A stretch of 64,000 nucleotides of DNA from Ifrita kowaldi (GCA_013398055.1 VZRS01009483.1:1-64000), one strand, 5' to 3'. Shown: positions 51,001 to 64,000, counted from the stretch's first letter. The notes: generated by a model not told the origin, from the sequence alone. Program-made: numbers and translations.

Positions 51001-53639
51001 CTGGCCAGGAGATGGTTACACCAGAGAGCTTGTACACATTGGTGGGATGGAGCAGCTGAATAAGTAATATATGTTTTTTTATATAAAATTGCTGTCCCTC
51101 TCCAGGTGGTTGAGTGTCTTTCAAAGAAGTTTTGGCCTTTGTCTAAGCCTTGCAAACTTGGTAGAAACCAGATCAAAATATTGTGTTGCACTTGAGAAAC
51201 AAATCAGCAGCAGCACCGGTCTCTGCCCTCTTACTGCAGCAGTTTCCGCACGAAGCTAAATAATATTTTCCTGATTTATATGTCTGTCTCTAAGGAATTC
51301 AGGAATACTTTCAGAAATACCTGTCCCTGTTTCAATTATCTCTGTTCAGCAAGTAGCACTATTGCCACTCAGTGGGGTCTGAAACATTAATGACATTTCC
51401 CAGCAGGGGCCCAGATGGATAAGACAAAGTAGAAAGAATTGCTTTAGTCATGGAAAAAAAGCATTAAAACCAAAAATATGAAAGTTAAAACCAAAAACAA
51501 GAATACAAAATAATAAATAAAATACAGAATAATACAAAATAATAAAACAAAAATATCAAAATATGCTAAGTTTTTAAGTTTTATTAGTTAATTTGACAGT
51601 TCACTTAACAAGTGTTAGTTTTTAAAACTAACTCTTCTCTCCAATTAAAAACACTTAAAATTATATTGGTATTCTTATTTAAACCTCATGGCTATCTTTC
51701 AGTTCTGAAACTGTAAATTTAACCTTTAATATTGAACTAAGATCCTCACTATTTTAAAAATAGTTTTATAATATGGCTCTTAGATGTGCTGTGTAATTAA
51801 TACTCATGAATGGGCATGATCTTAGATTTATCTGTGAACCTAAAGAAGATCTTTCAGGTATACGTAGTTGAGACAAATTACTCATCCTATATTTTTTGAA
51901 CTTGAATTAGCTTTCTAATAGACTCTCACAAGTTTCAGTTCATGTTAAGACTTTGGAAGAGAAGTTATTTATCTGTTTTCTCAACTAAAAATGATCCTAT
52001 TGTACTCTACCATGGCCTATTTCCTGCAGTCAGGATGTAATACCAGAAGTATGTTGAGTGTACTCTGTTTACTAACACTGAACTAACACTTATTGTAAGT
52101 TTGTTCTTGCTCTTATCCCCTCTCCCCATGGGCAGGATTGTTTGAGCTGTTCACTTTCTAAATTACAGCAGATTTCCCCCCCTTTTTTTGAATAGGTACC
52201 TGTCACTTGGTTCTTAGGGAAAGAAAAATGATGATTGCAGACTTGCACCTTGCAGTAGAAGCCTAATTTGCTGGGGTCTTCAAGGGTCAAAGTTCTTGGA
52301 GTTCCTACTCACATGTAAGACCAAATTGAAAAAACCCCTTAACCTCCACATATGTCCTTGTGCAACAAGGTTCTGCTGTGCCTAGGAGCTGAGTTTCCTG
52401 ACCTAACAGGGCAACCAAGTCTTTAAAACTTGATTGTGCAAAGTACTGGTTGTCCTGAGCTTGTAGGGAAAGGAGCAAGTTGTAGATGCTCAGTGTTTAA
52501 CAGGGTGAGTTCCTACTGCTTTTAAAGCAACTGCCCATGTGGTTGTCTTTTTTTTTTCCCAGTAGTTTTAAAGGCTTTCTATCTCAGTATCTCATAAATA
52601 CATTATTAATAAATCACAGTCTTTACACTGAATTCTCCCAAATTACTGTGGAGAACACAGCATACTGATTTTTTGCTGCTGCACAGAGCAGGGCCCAGAG
52701 CCATGCAATCCTGTGGCACTGATCACCTCCTCACAGAGGATAAAAAAACAGAGGTGGGAGTACAGGCTCCTGCAGTTCTGTCCAAAGCAAGGGGAGCTGA
52801 GGGAAAGGAGCATCTGGCAGCACCAACCTGAGATGTGCAGCCATTGCTTGCTAGCCATTTCATTCTTAACTCAACAATAAACCAGTCCTGAAATTACTTA
52901 GGCTTGGCACTGAATTGTTAATGAGCTTGTTGACTCAAAGTTAGAAAGATTTGAAAAGGTGGCATAAGGACTGAGAAATGATAGGGACAGGATGCCTCTC
53001 ACTCACAGAAATACAGGGAGATGGTTGTAACACTTAGCAATGATATGGAATTTCTTGAAATCATGCCTTGTCTTCTTTACCACCTGCGATGGGGGTCAGG
53101 GTAATACACCCCAGGGAAATCTTTCCTTCCATCCCGCTATTTTACAGCATCAGCTTGCAAAGGGAAGGTGGTTGGAAACAGACCAACTCCTGGAAGTCCC
53201 AAAGTTTTCTTGGCCCCTAGCTCTCTGGAAAACTTCTTTGCTTAGATATGTAATGTCCATGGAAGTGCAAATACCCCATTTTCTATTTTTTAGAATCATC
53301 ACAGTCACTTTGAACACTAGATATGCATTCAGATAAAAAATAGTAAAGCAAAGGGCTAAGTTCTTGATTATTTACTGGCAACAAAGTTACAGTAGAGAAA
53401 AATGAAGAAATAAATAAATGCAAACTTCAAATATACTTCACACCTACAATTGCTCCATCTGTCACACAGGATTTCTTTGTGAAAGCTGAAGACACATTTC
53501 TATTCCTGTTTTCAGAACTGCTCCTCAGATGGGGCTCCTCTGTGTCCCTTCCCCCTTACACTGCAGGCAAAATTGTTTGTTGTTTCTGCTGCTAAGTGCA
53601 GATGAAAGGCAAATAATTCCCAAAAAACTTCTAATCCTC
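48029..53639. other. Single-copy non-coding sequence
   Basis: No gene recognised. It is AT-rich at 48100-48800 and 51430-52080, with a GC-richer patch at 49380-49700 where open frames overlap on both strands. The A-rich low-complexity run at 51451-51562 is listed separately. No CR1 or LTR was identified in this stretch. Confidence 0.55.
51451..51562. repeat. A-rich low-complexity stretch
   Basis: The segment consists largely of AAAACCAAAAA-, ATACAAAATAATAAA- and similar words on the plus strand. It may be a decayed A-rich microsatellite or old element tail; nothing recognisable precedes it. Confidence 0.75.
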
Positions 53640-54586
53640 TGTAAGGAGATCACAATTGCCTGTCTCAAACACTGTTAAGATCGCAGAAGGACTTTGCCCT
53701 GACATAGACACAGAGTGGCTTTAACTCCAGGCCTGGTGAGGTCTGGCTAGCATATCCTGGGTAATGAATCCAGACAAAAATTCCTCAGTTGTGCCAAAAC
53801 ATGTGGAGGGGACAACTGCCCCTAAGCACATTGCCAGTCAAACAAAGATCACCCCAAAGTATGGGACAGATGGCATCTGTGACCACCAAAGTGTCCCCCT
53901 GGCCCCTGAATATACCTTTGGATTCCTGAAACTTGGACTGTAAGTTAAGACACTTGATGAGAACTTGAAATAAGATAAAAGTGTTACCAATGTCTGTGTG
54001 TTATCTCAGGCCTAGAGGGGAGGTAAACAAGCTGGGGGAGCAGAATGTATCACTGCAAAACATCCCCAAGGGAAGACAACTCAGCAACTATGCTGAGGTC
54101 AGCTCCCACTGGGTGGAGGTGCTTCTGGCAGAGGGAGATTGTGCACAACCCACGGAATCAAAAAACCCACTGAATGAAAAGAAGACCAAAGACTGAGCAT
54201 GGGACTGATCAGCATTGGAAGCAAGGGAATCATTTAACTAACAGAATCAGAGAACTGTGTGTCCAGTGAGCATTAACTCCTTTGTTTGTTAAAATGTATA
54301 AGTAGTGAGAAGTTTTGAAACCTTGGGAAACCCATCACCGAGAAGACCAGGGTGAAGAAGGACAATGGGACACTGCTGGATCCACGGGTGGTGGTATCTT
54401 TCTATTTAATTTGTCTCTCTCTCCCTCCCTCTCTCTCCACCTCCTTCTTTTCTATGTCTTTCTACCTCTCTCTACCTCACATTTATGGGTAAATAAAGTC
54501 TCTACTATTGACTTCAGCCTATGATCTTGTTTGCACCTCAGTTTGGGTGGAGGCATCTCTCTAATAAACAGATCATAACACTCTCA
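53640..54586 (+). mobile_element. LTR-like element (probable solo LTR of an endogenous retrovirus), copy 1
   Basis: The sequence has LTR layout in plus orientation: a long unique U3-like part, a TATA-like TGTATAAGTA at 54295-54304, a pyrimidine-rich R-like stretch (about 54411-54480), AATAAA at 54492-54497, and a U5-like tail that ends in CA at one of 54580, 54586 or 54590. A TG at 53640 preceded by TCCTC, with TCCAC after the CA at 54586, is a possible but imperfect target duplication, so the boundaries are tentative. No internal retroviral genes are present nearby. Two short open frames here (53981-54196 and 54315-54524) are incidental. Confidence 0.5.
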
Positions 54587-55605
54587 TCCACCTTCTGGTT
54601 TGTTTTGTTTTTAAATTCTGATCTTTTAGCTTAAACTGTTCTGCATTTAAGATATATAGAGAAACTTTGCAGTGCTTATTTTTCACATTTGCCCCTTCCT
54701 CACTTGCAATGTGGCTGTGCATCTATAATGTAACATTTGTCCTAAGGCTTCTCAGACAGGGTTGGGGCTCTTTCTTGAAAAAATTTTGGATTTGATTTTT
54801 TTTCGTTAACATTTCATGACACTAGGTTTAACACAGATGCAAGGGATAGGGGTCATGGAACAAGTGCCTGTGTCCAGTGATGTTAAGTTTAAGGGGTATG
54901 CTTTATTCAAATCTAAAGTGGCTCAATCAAATATTATTTGCATGCCTTGATGACATTTGGATCTTGCAGGGAAATCTTATTCTTTATGATGATGCCAGAT
55001 CCTAGTACCTTTGTGATGTTATCCTAGCATTACAGATATTTATGGCCAAAAAAAGTATCTTTAGCATTTCACTCTGGACCTTACAGGAAACAAAATATTA
55101 TTCTGAACTTCAACTAGAAATCCTGTTCACCAGTAGAGCTTTTATTTGATTTTCTTGCCTATGTCTGCATGGCTTCCTACAGTACTATACCTCTACTATA
55201 TCTGTAGTTCTGTAAAAAGAAATTTACTGATGATGCCACTGTAACTTTGCTAATTAATACATATTCACACCATCTGTAAGAGCTGCTAGTAAATTTTTAT
55301 TCCTCCAGCACATAAATTTGCTACACGCTATGTAGTTTCTTTCCAAAATGGCTCAGACATCTCGCTTACAACTCACTTACAATCACCCTTCCAGGCTAGT
55401 TAAGGTAAGACATTTCAAGATATGATTCATCATGATATATATGAGATTATGCTTTTAAATTTATCCTTGGCTCTGTCTCTTAACATTTTCACTAAATGCT
55501 GAGCTGACAGCTGGTGTCAATGCACAAGCTTTGCATTTTTCCTTGCTTTTATGAGACTTTACAAGATCTCTGCAATAGTAATAGTATTTTCCTCAAAAAA
55601 AATAG
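53706..55605. repeat. 1.9-kb duplicated segment, first copy
   Basis: This 1,900-base segment recurs at 55607-57508 with an offset of 1,901 rising to 1,902. It starts in the middle of the LTR-like element and ends at an A-run followed by TAG, so neither breakpoint is a transposon boundary. The second half (from about 54600) is ordinary single-copy-type sequence with no recognised gene. Confidence 0.97.
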
Positions 55606-55606
55606 N
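55606..55606. other. Single-N assembly gap at the duplication junction
   Basis: One undetermined base separates the two 1.9-kb copies exactly at their boundary. This is what a scaffolder leaves when joining two contigs with an unresolved overlap. Confidence 0.95.
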
Positions 55607-56487
55607 AGACACAGAGTGGCTTTAACTCCAGGCCTGGTGAGGTCTGGCTAGCATATCCTGGGTAATGAATCCAGACAAAAATTCCTCAGTTGTGCCAAAA
55701 CGTGTGGAGGGGACAACTGCCCCTAAGCACATTGCCAGTCAAACAAAGATCACCCCAAAGTATGGGACAGATGGCATCTGTGACCACCAAAGTGTCCCCC
55801 TGGCCCCTGAATATACCTTTGGATTCCTGAAACTTGGACTGTAAGTTAAGACACTTGATGAGAACTTGAAATAAGATAAAAGTGTTACCAATGTCTGTGT
55901 GTTATCTCAGGCCTAGAGGGGAGGTAAACAAGCTGGGGGAGCAGAATGTATCACTGCAAAACATCCCCAAGGGAAGACAACTCAGCAACTATGCTGAGGT
56001 CAGCTCCCACTGGGTGGAGGTGCTTCTGGCAGAGGGAGATTGTGCACAACCCACGGAATCAAAAAACCCACTGAGTGAAAAGAAGACCAAAGACTGAGCA
56101 TGGGACTGATCAGCATTGGAAGCAAGGGAATCATTTAACTAACAGAATCAGAGAACTGTGTGTCCAGTGAGCATTAACTCCTTTGTTTGTTAAAATGTAC
56201 AAGTAGTGAAAAGTTTTGAAACCTTGGGAAACCCATCACCGAGAAGACCAGGGTGAAGAAGGACAATGGGACACTGCTGGATCCACGGGTGGTGGTATCT
56301 TTCTATTTAATTTGTCTCTCTCTCCCTCCCTCTCTCTCCACCTCCTTCTTTTCTATGTCTTTCTACCTCTCTCTACCTCACATTTATGGGTAAATAAAGT
56401 CTCTACTATTGACTTCAGCCTATGATCTTGTTTGCACCTCAGTTTGGGTGGAGGCATCTCTCTAATAAACAGATCATAACACTCTCA
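55607..56487 (+). mobile_element. LTR-like element, copy 2, 5'-truncated by the gap
   Basis: Same element as at 53640-54586 but lacking its first 66 or so bases because the copy starts right after the N. The TATA-like box reads TGTACAAGTA here (T to C at 56200). AATAAA is retained at 56393-56398. I infer that this is probably the other allele or an overlapping contig of the same locus rather than a second insertion. Confidence 0.5.
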
Positions 56488-57508
56488 TCCACCTTCTGGT
56501 TTGTTTTGTTTTTAAATTCTGATCTTTTAGCTTAAACTGTTCTGCATTTAAGATATATAGAGAAACTTTGCAGTGCTTATTTTTCACATTTGCCCCTTCC
56601 TCACTTGCAATGTGGCTGTGCATCTATAATGTAACATTTGTCCTAAGGCTTCTCAGACAGGGTTGGGGCTCTTTCTTGAAAAAATTTTGGATTTGATTTT
56701 TTTTTCCTTAACATTTCATGACACTAGGTTTAACACAGATGCAAGGGATAGGGGTCATGGAACAAGTGCCTGTGTCCAGTGATGTTAAGTTTAAGGGGTA
56801 TGCTTTATTCAAATCTAAAGTGGCTCAATCAAATATTATTTGCATGCCTTGATGACATTTGGATCTTGCAGGGAAATCTTATTCTTTATGATGATGCCAG
56901 ATCCTAGTACCTTTGTGATGTTATCCTAGCATTACAGATATTTATGGCCAAAAAAAGTATCTTTAGCATTTCACTCTGGACCTTACAGGAAACAAAATAT
57001 TATTCTGAACTTCAACTAGAAATCCTGTTCACCAGTAGAGCTTTTATTTGATTTTCTTGCCTATGTCTGCATGGCTTCCTACAGTACTATACCTCTGCTA
57101 TATCTGTAGTTCTGTAAAAAGAAATTTACTGATGATGCCACTGTAACTTTGCTAATTAATACATATTCACACCATCTGTAAGAGCTGCTAGTAAATTTTT
57201 ATTCCTCCAGCACATAAATTTGCTACACGCTATGTAGTTTCTTTCCAAAATGGCTCAGACATCTCGCTTACAACTCACTTACAATCACCCTTCCAGGCTA
57301 GTTAAGGTAAGACATTTCAAGATATGATTCATCATGATATATATGAGATTATGCTTTTAAATTTATCCTTGGCTCTGTCTCTTAACATTTTCACTAAATG
57401 CTGAGCTGACAGCTGGTGTCAATGCACAAGCTTTGCATTTTTCCTTGCTTTTATGAGACTTTACAAGATCTCTGCAATAGTAATAGTATTTTCCTCAAAA
57501 AAAAATAG
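55607..57508. repeat. 1.9-kb duplicated segment, second copy
   Basis: Near-identical to 53706-55605. Differences I could find: 53801/55702 (A/G), 54174/56075 (A/G), 54299/56200 (T/C), 54309/56210 (G/A), one extra T and a G/C change near 54804/56706, A/G near 55197/57099, and one extra A in the terminal A-run. That is about 0.3 percent, in the range of allelic variation. The right flank continues into unique sequence. Confidence 0.97.
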
Positions 57509-60500
57509 TGTTGTATGAGGGAAGGTGATGGAAAAAATAGCATGTTCCTGAGGGGTCAAAAAATAAATGTTGGTAGAAAAAGGGTCTGATGTGCCATGTA
57601 GACCATTCTGTACAAATTAGCTGTTACTTTTTGTCAGAAATAGTCCTACTCATTGGAGAATGAAGCCGTGATTTGGGAAAAGGTGGAGAGACAGGTTATC
57701 TGATTATGGTATAATTCCTTACAGGAGGAAGTACTAAGCCAGTTTTCGTATACATGTGCTCTCAGAAACTTTGACCCTGTTAACAACACTTTAAAAAAGA
57801 GACAAATATGAAAATTAAAAAAAACCCAACCAAATAATTTGGAGACAAAATATCTCTTAGAATAGCAGTTTTGGTATTATTAATAAGTGATTACATCTTG
57901 TAGAGGGACAAATATATAGAAAAATCAATGCTAATTCATTTGGATCACTCAACAACATTAAATATTATAGACTACAAATCCATGCTGGGCTCCTGGTGGC
58001 TCTGCTACGGGCAGATATTTCTGTGCTTCAGTTACTCTACTGATTCCTTGAAACCTCACCAAAAAAAATCTGAAGCAACTGGAGTTTCAACCTGAATTTT
58101 TTATTTGTCTTTCCCAGGTATTTGAAAGTTGCTAGACAAAGAAAAATTCTCTGTGTTCTCTTTGGCAGGTTTATTTCTCACATTTCCTGTACCTGGGATG
58201 GTTCTGTGCCATGGGTAGAAGTTCATCAAATCATTGGGCGGGCTGATAGCTTCCCAATAAGGGACCTAGAAAGGACAGAAGATTTCTGGTCTTTCTGCTG
58301 AAGTGGTTTGAAGCCCTGCTTTCTCTGTGGGACTGTTTGCTGTTTTCAGACACAGTCAGAGGCAGTTGCTTGTCTCCCTGTTGATACATGAACTCACAGC
58401 TGTTCTTTTTTCTTGACTGCCTTTTCTATATTTAGCCATGCATCAGTAATCTTCAAAAAGATTGGACACCGCCATAGTTAGTGCTGAGGAAAGCTTAGAA
58501 GATTTGACTAAGCAGGATGTGGGTGGTAAACTTATGTGAGTACTGCTCAAATTGGTTCAGAACAGATTTGGCATCTGCATTTTCTCATGGATTAGTTGAG
58601 TGAATAACTTTGGCTTGTGAGGTTGTTTAGGAATGCTTAATTTTAAAAATTTGCACTGGGTGCTTAGGTCATATGACATTTTATTTCCCTCATGGGATTA
58701 CTGAGATGTTGCTGGTTTAAAAACTGTGAAATGAAAGCCCTGTGACAACTGTTAACAACATATTGAGCTCAATAAATCCTTATGAAAAAGACCTGTGCAT
58801 CATGTAAGTTTTACTCAAAGACTGACGCATCTGTCCTTGGTATCAGTTGTCATTATTCTACTGACACCGATGTGGTTGTGCTCTTCTATGCAATCTGAAG
58901 ATCTGCCCTTTAAAGTAAGATTGGTGTGGTGTGTTTGCTCCTTTTCAAAACCATAGCTTTTCCGTTGTGAACACTGAGTTGTCTGTATGAATTTTTAGTT
59001 AACTATTAATTTGCAGTAAAGCCTGTGAAACCCCTTTAGGGTTTAGTTACTGATGCTGCTACTGACACTGACTCATAGACCAAGACCCTTTAGCTGTTGC
59101 ACAGACTTGTAAAGAGGAGTTTACAACGGGAAGAAGGAGCTTGCAATCTAGGGATAAGATGGGAGACAACTGATGTTGATAGCATATTGAGGTGCCCAGG
59201 GAAATGGGCAGGCAAAGTGGCTCAGCATGGTACAGTGACCTCAGCACATACAGAGCTCAATGTTGACATATTTTGTAGACATCAGGCAAGAGAGTGCTCC
59301 AAGAAGGCATATAAGCACGTCTTTTGTTGGCTTTTTTTTTTCCCTAGCAGAAGGTACTTAGCTGAAAACCTAAGTGGAAAATAAAACTGGTGTCTTGGAC
59401 TAGGTGGTAGTAAGATACAGCTACTGATGCAGAGATAGTAGGGAAGGAGTAAGCTGAAAATTACTTTGAATTTCTACTGGATTTGAGAAAGCTGATGCTT
59501 AGCAAGACGTAGAAATAGCCGCTGGCTGAACTCAAGGGCTAAGTGTGCAAATACATTTATGAATCATATTTTTTTAAACCCAGCTAGCTCTGTTCAGTGA
59601 TAAGAGTGAGGTAGGAACTCCTAGCATTGATTCTGCTTAGAGAGACCTACCTTCCAGATGACTTTAAGATGCAGATCAATGCAGTGATTTGATGCTGAAT
59701 GTGATTAATGTATTGGTACTTGTAGATCACCCTTTCTCCCAGTTTCATGGTTGAAATAAGGGACATTTCAGCTGAGGTTTGAAGACTGGGATCCAGCATT
59801 TGAAGCATCAGTGCTATATAGCTCTTACTGTAGAAGGTGCTTCCTGCTGTGCTCTGGCAGAGCATAGCTCTCACTCTTAAGGCATAAGGCAAACTCCTCT
59901 CCCCTGAGGTTTTTCATGTACTGAGTGTCAGCTGATTGAACTCCTGCAAATGCTTCCCATATTTTGCTCTACGTCAAGTTGTTCTGGAAATGCTCCGAGT
60001 ACATACTTATCACAAACAAAACAGCAATGAGAATTTTTAAAATAAATGACTGAACCAATGCTTTATGAGGACCATTTACATTAGACAAGCACTGACTGAT
60101 CTTATGCCAAAGCACTCTCTTTTGGACTGTTAGCAAAATAAAAGGTTCATATGTTTCAATATCTACGGTCTAGCTAAAGACATCAGGTTGAAATATGCTG
60201 GAGTTAGATATAGCCATAATATTTTCATGTGGGATCCGTCAGTTAGGAAGTGCAAGGGCTTCAGGAAATGAAATAACAAGCTTAGTAATGGTGGGAGATT
60301 AGAGGGAGAATATGGTTAATGTAATTAGAAATAGTTTCAATCAAGGAACAAGTTCATCATACAAGTGGTCTTCCACAGAGAAAGCACTTTCCATGAATGA
60401 CTTTTGCTGCCCTGGCTTCTTGATCTTCATGCAAAATTAAGACTCATCAAAATTACATGGCCTATAAACTAAGCCACTTCAATTTAGTGTCACCCAGATG

Positions 60501-63500
60501 AAATATTGGAGTGTGACCATGGCACTTGGTAATAAACTAATTTTAAAAGAATAGGTAGGGAAATCTGTGGTGCTGAAGAAATAAAAAGCAATTAAAAACT
60601 ATATATAAAAGAGGAATCGCAAGAAGGAATGAGGCTTCCAATGAATGACAGGGAAACTCAGGGAAATAATTGAAGAAAGAAATGTCATTCTAACCTTTAA
60701 AAATATTAAAAAATTAATACATCTGAAATATCATCAACCCCCAATCCTGTAAACAAATCTATATTTATGGGCCTTCATGTCTGTCCTCACAATGTTCTTT
60801 AAACGTGCAAAGCATCAATATGGTGGTCTAAGGAGGACTGAAGAGATGATGTGAGATGAAGTTACAACCACTGGGAAAAGAATGCTGAAATTTCCATATC
60901 CTCTTTTCCTGCTGGATTACGCTTTGGATTACATATAATTTATAATCTAGGATGACACCTGGGAAATGCTTCAAGAAATTATACTCTGAAAAGCCTCTTT
61001 ACAGCTGACACAAATCTGTTTAGCAGGAGTGTTTATCAGATTTACTCACGTTCCTGCACAACTCGAAGGTGTTGATAGATGTAATAGAGCTGGTGAGCTC
61101 CAAGTGCCTGCTTGTTGCTACTGTAGCAGCCATGGATGGTAGCTGCTAAAATGGAAATGACTGACTGGCTGATTATCAGATCTGATTTTTTCAAATTTCT
61201 TTTAATGTGAATATTTATGAATATTTCATTAACTATGCAACCATCTTTGAACAATGGTCCCAAACCATCAAATACTGCTGATGCTGTCATCTGGCAACTT
61301 GCAGACATATTCTGCTGAAAACCCAATGAAAAGCAAGTTCTAAATCCCTAACTGATGGTGTTAAGTGTCATGTGGCATTTGCAGTAGCTATGGATGTAAA
61401 TCATTCATAATCCAGTATCAAACTGGAAAGAGCAAATGAGTTTGCCTCTGTGGATAAAAAGAATAAGGTATTGATTACCATAACAAATTAACAACTTGAA
61501 ACCTGTTATATACCCTCTGAGTGCTGAGAGCTCTGAGCTGGAACAGTCATGTATTACACATTGGCCTCATGAGATTTAAAAGCAATTGTGCCACAAAAAT
61601 AGCTAGTTATTAAAAGAGTTCTGTAAAAATTATTTTAATGGCATTTTCTGTAGGGCTAGAACAATTACCAATTTGCAATCAAAGTAATAGATTTTCATTA
61701 ACTAAGACAGTTGAGCAAGACCTTGTCTTTACAGATTTGTTGTGAAAACTGATGCTGGGTGTATTTTCAGTGGCAGGCAGATGGGCGACAACGTGAACTA
61801 TTGCAGGATAGTAGAGGGAGTTAAAAAGCACTTGGCACTTCCAGAGGCTTCTACACTGAGATAGTTAGAAAATGAATAGGAAAATGAACCTAGAAAATCT
61901 GTGTGTTTGTTTGGGGAAGAGGTTAGGTTAAGTTCCTACAGATAAACCATTTAAGGATGCTTCTATCTGCTGTGGATTTTCTCTGCTTTCCTCCACTCAT
62001 TGCAATGAGTGAGATTCCACCAACTGATATAGTAAGATGACAATGTGAAAGTGCACTAGCTCGAATCAATATCCAGCTCTACCCAGCAAGCAGGATAGTA
62101 CTTCCAACTGATAGGAGCCTGAAAACAACGAGGGAACAGGGTGAATATTCATTCACATTTTTAAGGAACTTCTCTTTGACTGTACTCACACTTACTCCCT
62201 TTCTTGTTTACTCAAATGTTTTTGTAAAGTAGTTTGCTGGCAACAGTATTCATGGAAATCGAAAATTATAGCAAATACTGCAAATGATGACAGATTTCTT
62301 TTTTCCAGATCCACAGCAAGGCTTGCAAGGAAAGCCATGCATTACATTCAGAGTCACGGAACAAAAATGTATCGCTTTATTATTCTGTAAACCAAAATGC
62401 TTTTAGCTGGAGATGCTCAAAACTGGCAAGATACATTTTGCTGATCAGCTAAAAGGTAAAAATTCTATACAGAGGCTATTGTGACTAATTCACACTGCAG
62501 ATATTGTGGTATGCTGCTGGGCAATTTGAAAACAGAAAAAAATATTATATGGTATGTTTGGTTGTTGAGCTGTATGTTTGTACTGAACTGTGTTGCTGAC
62601 CTTATGAGGGATATAAAGATCCTTTTTGCTTTACTTGGTATTAAAAGAAACAGTTGGTGGATCTGTGAAAACAGGGGACCTCCTGTAAGGCAAAGGAGAG
62701 ATGTTTTAGGTTTAGAGCTAAAGGTTTAAGACATTTTGGGCCTCCTTTCACCCTGCAGTGTGAACTTGTATTAGGGAAGTGAGAGGAGGGAGGTCGTTCT
62801 AGGCCTTTGAAGGCAAAAATTTAGGTTAGTATTTAACCCACAAGGAACAAAGTAATGTATTGCTACCACTGGCAAAGCTGATTTTTGTGGTGAGTTCTGG
62901 GGGAAAGCAAAACATGGTGGGGCTGGGGAAGCTTGGAGATACTTGGCTGGGTTGAATTTCTCTCTCCCCATTGCAAATCTCCTGAACTCATCTGATCTAA
63001 CCTTGCTTGAGTTGAATGTCTAACAGTAAATTGTTGTTATATTGAGTTGACAATGTGTGTTGATAATATTTCATATTCTATGAATACAAAAATCACATAA
63101 AACCTCATTGGGATGCATTGAACATGTTGAAGCCCACTGTAACAACGTGCACAGATCTAGGGGCACTTGGAAAAGCAGCTGCTGTGGTTTTAAGAAACTT
63201 AAATGCCCTGAAGGATTATTTATTTGGTGACATATGACAAAATGTTCTACAAGAACTAGATGATTGCAGCTTAAAAATAAATTAAACCCCCTCTCTGGGT
63301 GACCTGTCTAATTTTGATATACAACACTCTAAATAGGAGTCCTGCCTGCCTGGGATGTGCAACATTTAAAGAATCAATTAACATCATAAAACTCTGGCAA
63401 AGTTTCCCATCGTCATTATTGCTTCTTCACCTTGTATTTTGTATCTTTCCTCATGCTTTGTCTGCTATACATCTGTTTCTCACGTTAATTAAAGCAAGTT

Positions 63501-64000
63501 TAGTTCTCAATGTGTGGAAGTATTTATTAGTGTATTTGCTGGAGGGCTGACGGGACAGTGACCCTGCTACATCCTTCTCTTTTGGCCTGGCCACCACACC
63601 TGGGGTACAAGTGCGGAATAGGAAATGGCTTCTGGACTGCTGGCTTTTATCCAGACATGATCCAGTCCCACTTCAGACTGCAGAAGCTTTGTCAGCAGAA
63701 TTCATTTGAATTTGCTTCTCCCCCTACCTGGGTAGCATCACATGGCACCCCAATGGATAGAGAGATAACTAATATTGTTTCCTGTGGCTAATCCTCAATA
63801 AAAGAAGATGCTGAAAGTGGATTAAATGTTCTTTTTCACTATTGGCTGCAAATGGAAACAAGAGATTGAAAAGATCAGTTCAATGTAAGCACTTCTTTTG
63901 TACTTGGAATTGATTTGGAATGACAATTTACACGCGAGAGATTTTGGCACAGTAACGTTCACATTCATACAATCTCATAAGCTACAAGGGGAAAGTGTGG
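57509..64000. other. Single-copy AT-rich non-coding sequence to the right edge
   Basis: No gene, RNA or recognisable repeat. Open frames are at most 95 codons and without family resemblance. The part from 60240 to 62470 is notably free of low-complexity sequence and has the even AT-rich texture seen in conserved non-coding DNA, but conservation cannot be judged from one sequence. The sequence ends inside the same type of DNA. Confidence 0.55.

Noticed and set aside
53981..56425. Pairs of identical short open frames (53981/55882 and 54315/56216) as a duplicated gene
   Set aside because: They lie inside the LTR-like element and are repeated only because the 1.9-kb segment appears twice.
62316..62450. 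TTTTTTCCAG acceptor followed by an open frame of about 45 codons
   Set aside because: No splice donor or recognisable peptide; short frames of this size are expected by chance.
1..64000. A bacterial-type gene cluster, CRISPR array, defence system, tRNA or rRNA gene
   Set aside because: Nothing in the window resembles these; composition, CR1 elements and lack of dense open frames indicate vertebrate non-coding DNA.

Overview
The window looks like bird nuclear DNA: AT-rich, non-coding vertebrate sequence with no compact gene structure. The taxonomic signal is four CR1 LINE 3' ends, all on the minus strand. The clearest (37780-38020) starts with the tail repeat typical of avian CR1. Species or order cannot be fixed from the sequence alone. 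I recognise no protein-coding gene. The open frames are short (longest 258 codons), overlap in competing frames, resemble no family I know, and the longest is produced by a minisatellite. The window is most simply a long intron or the gene-poor flank of a gene whose CpG-island promoter or first exon is cut by the left edge.

Layout. 1-215: CpG-dense edge, probably promoter or first exon. 216-18030: single-copy AT-rich DNA with a pyrimidine tract, a poly-T stretch holding a one-base gap (N at 6521), a 36-bp tandem duplication and a weak candidate exon near 11074. 18031-18411: a pentanucleotide array fused to a CR1 3' end. 19698-20150: a second, more diverged CR1. 20151-34870: single-copy DNA with three CACGTG E-boxes (24086-24301) and another weak exon candidate near 29916. 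34871-35250: an old CR1/L3-like fragment. 37780-38020: the youngest-looking CR1. 45020-45640: a CpG-enriched patch followed by a 35-bp minisatellite. 47952-48028: AT repeat followed by a perfect 10-bp hairpin. 53640-57508: an LTR-like element inside a 1.9-kb segment that appears twice, the copies separated by a single N. 57509-64000: single-copy AT-rich DNA.

The strongest observation concerns the assembly. Segments 53706-55605 and 55607-57508 are near-identical (I count six substitutions and two one-base homopolymer length differences) and abut at the N. This fits two overlapping contigs or alleles that were not merged better than a real tandem duplication. I found no RNA gene, CRISPR array, operon or novel molecular system, and claim none.
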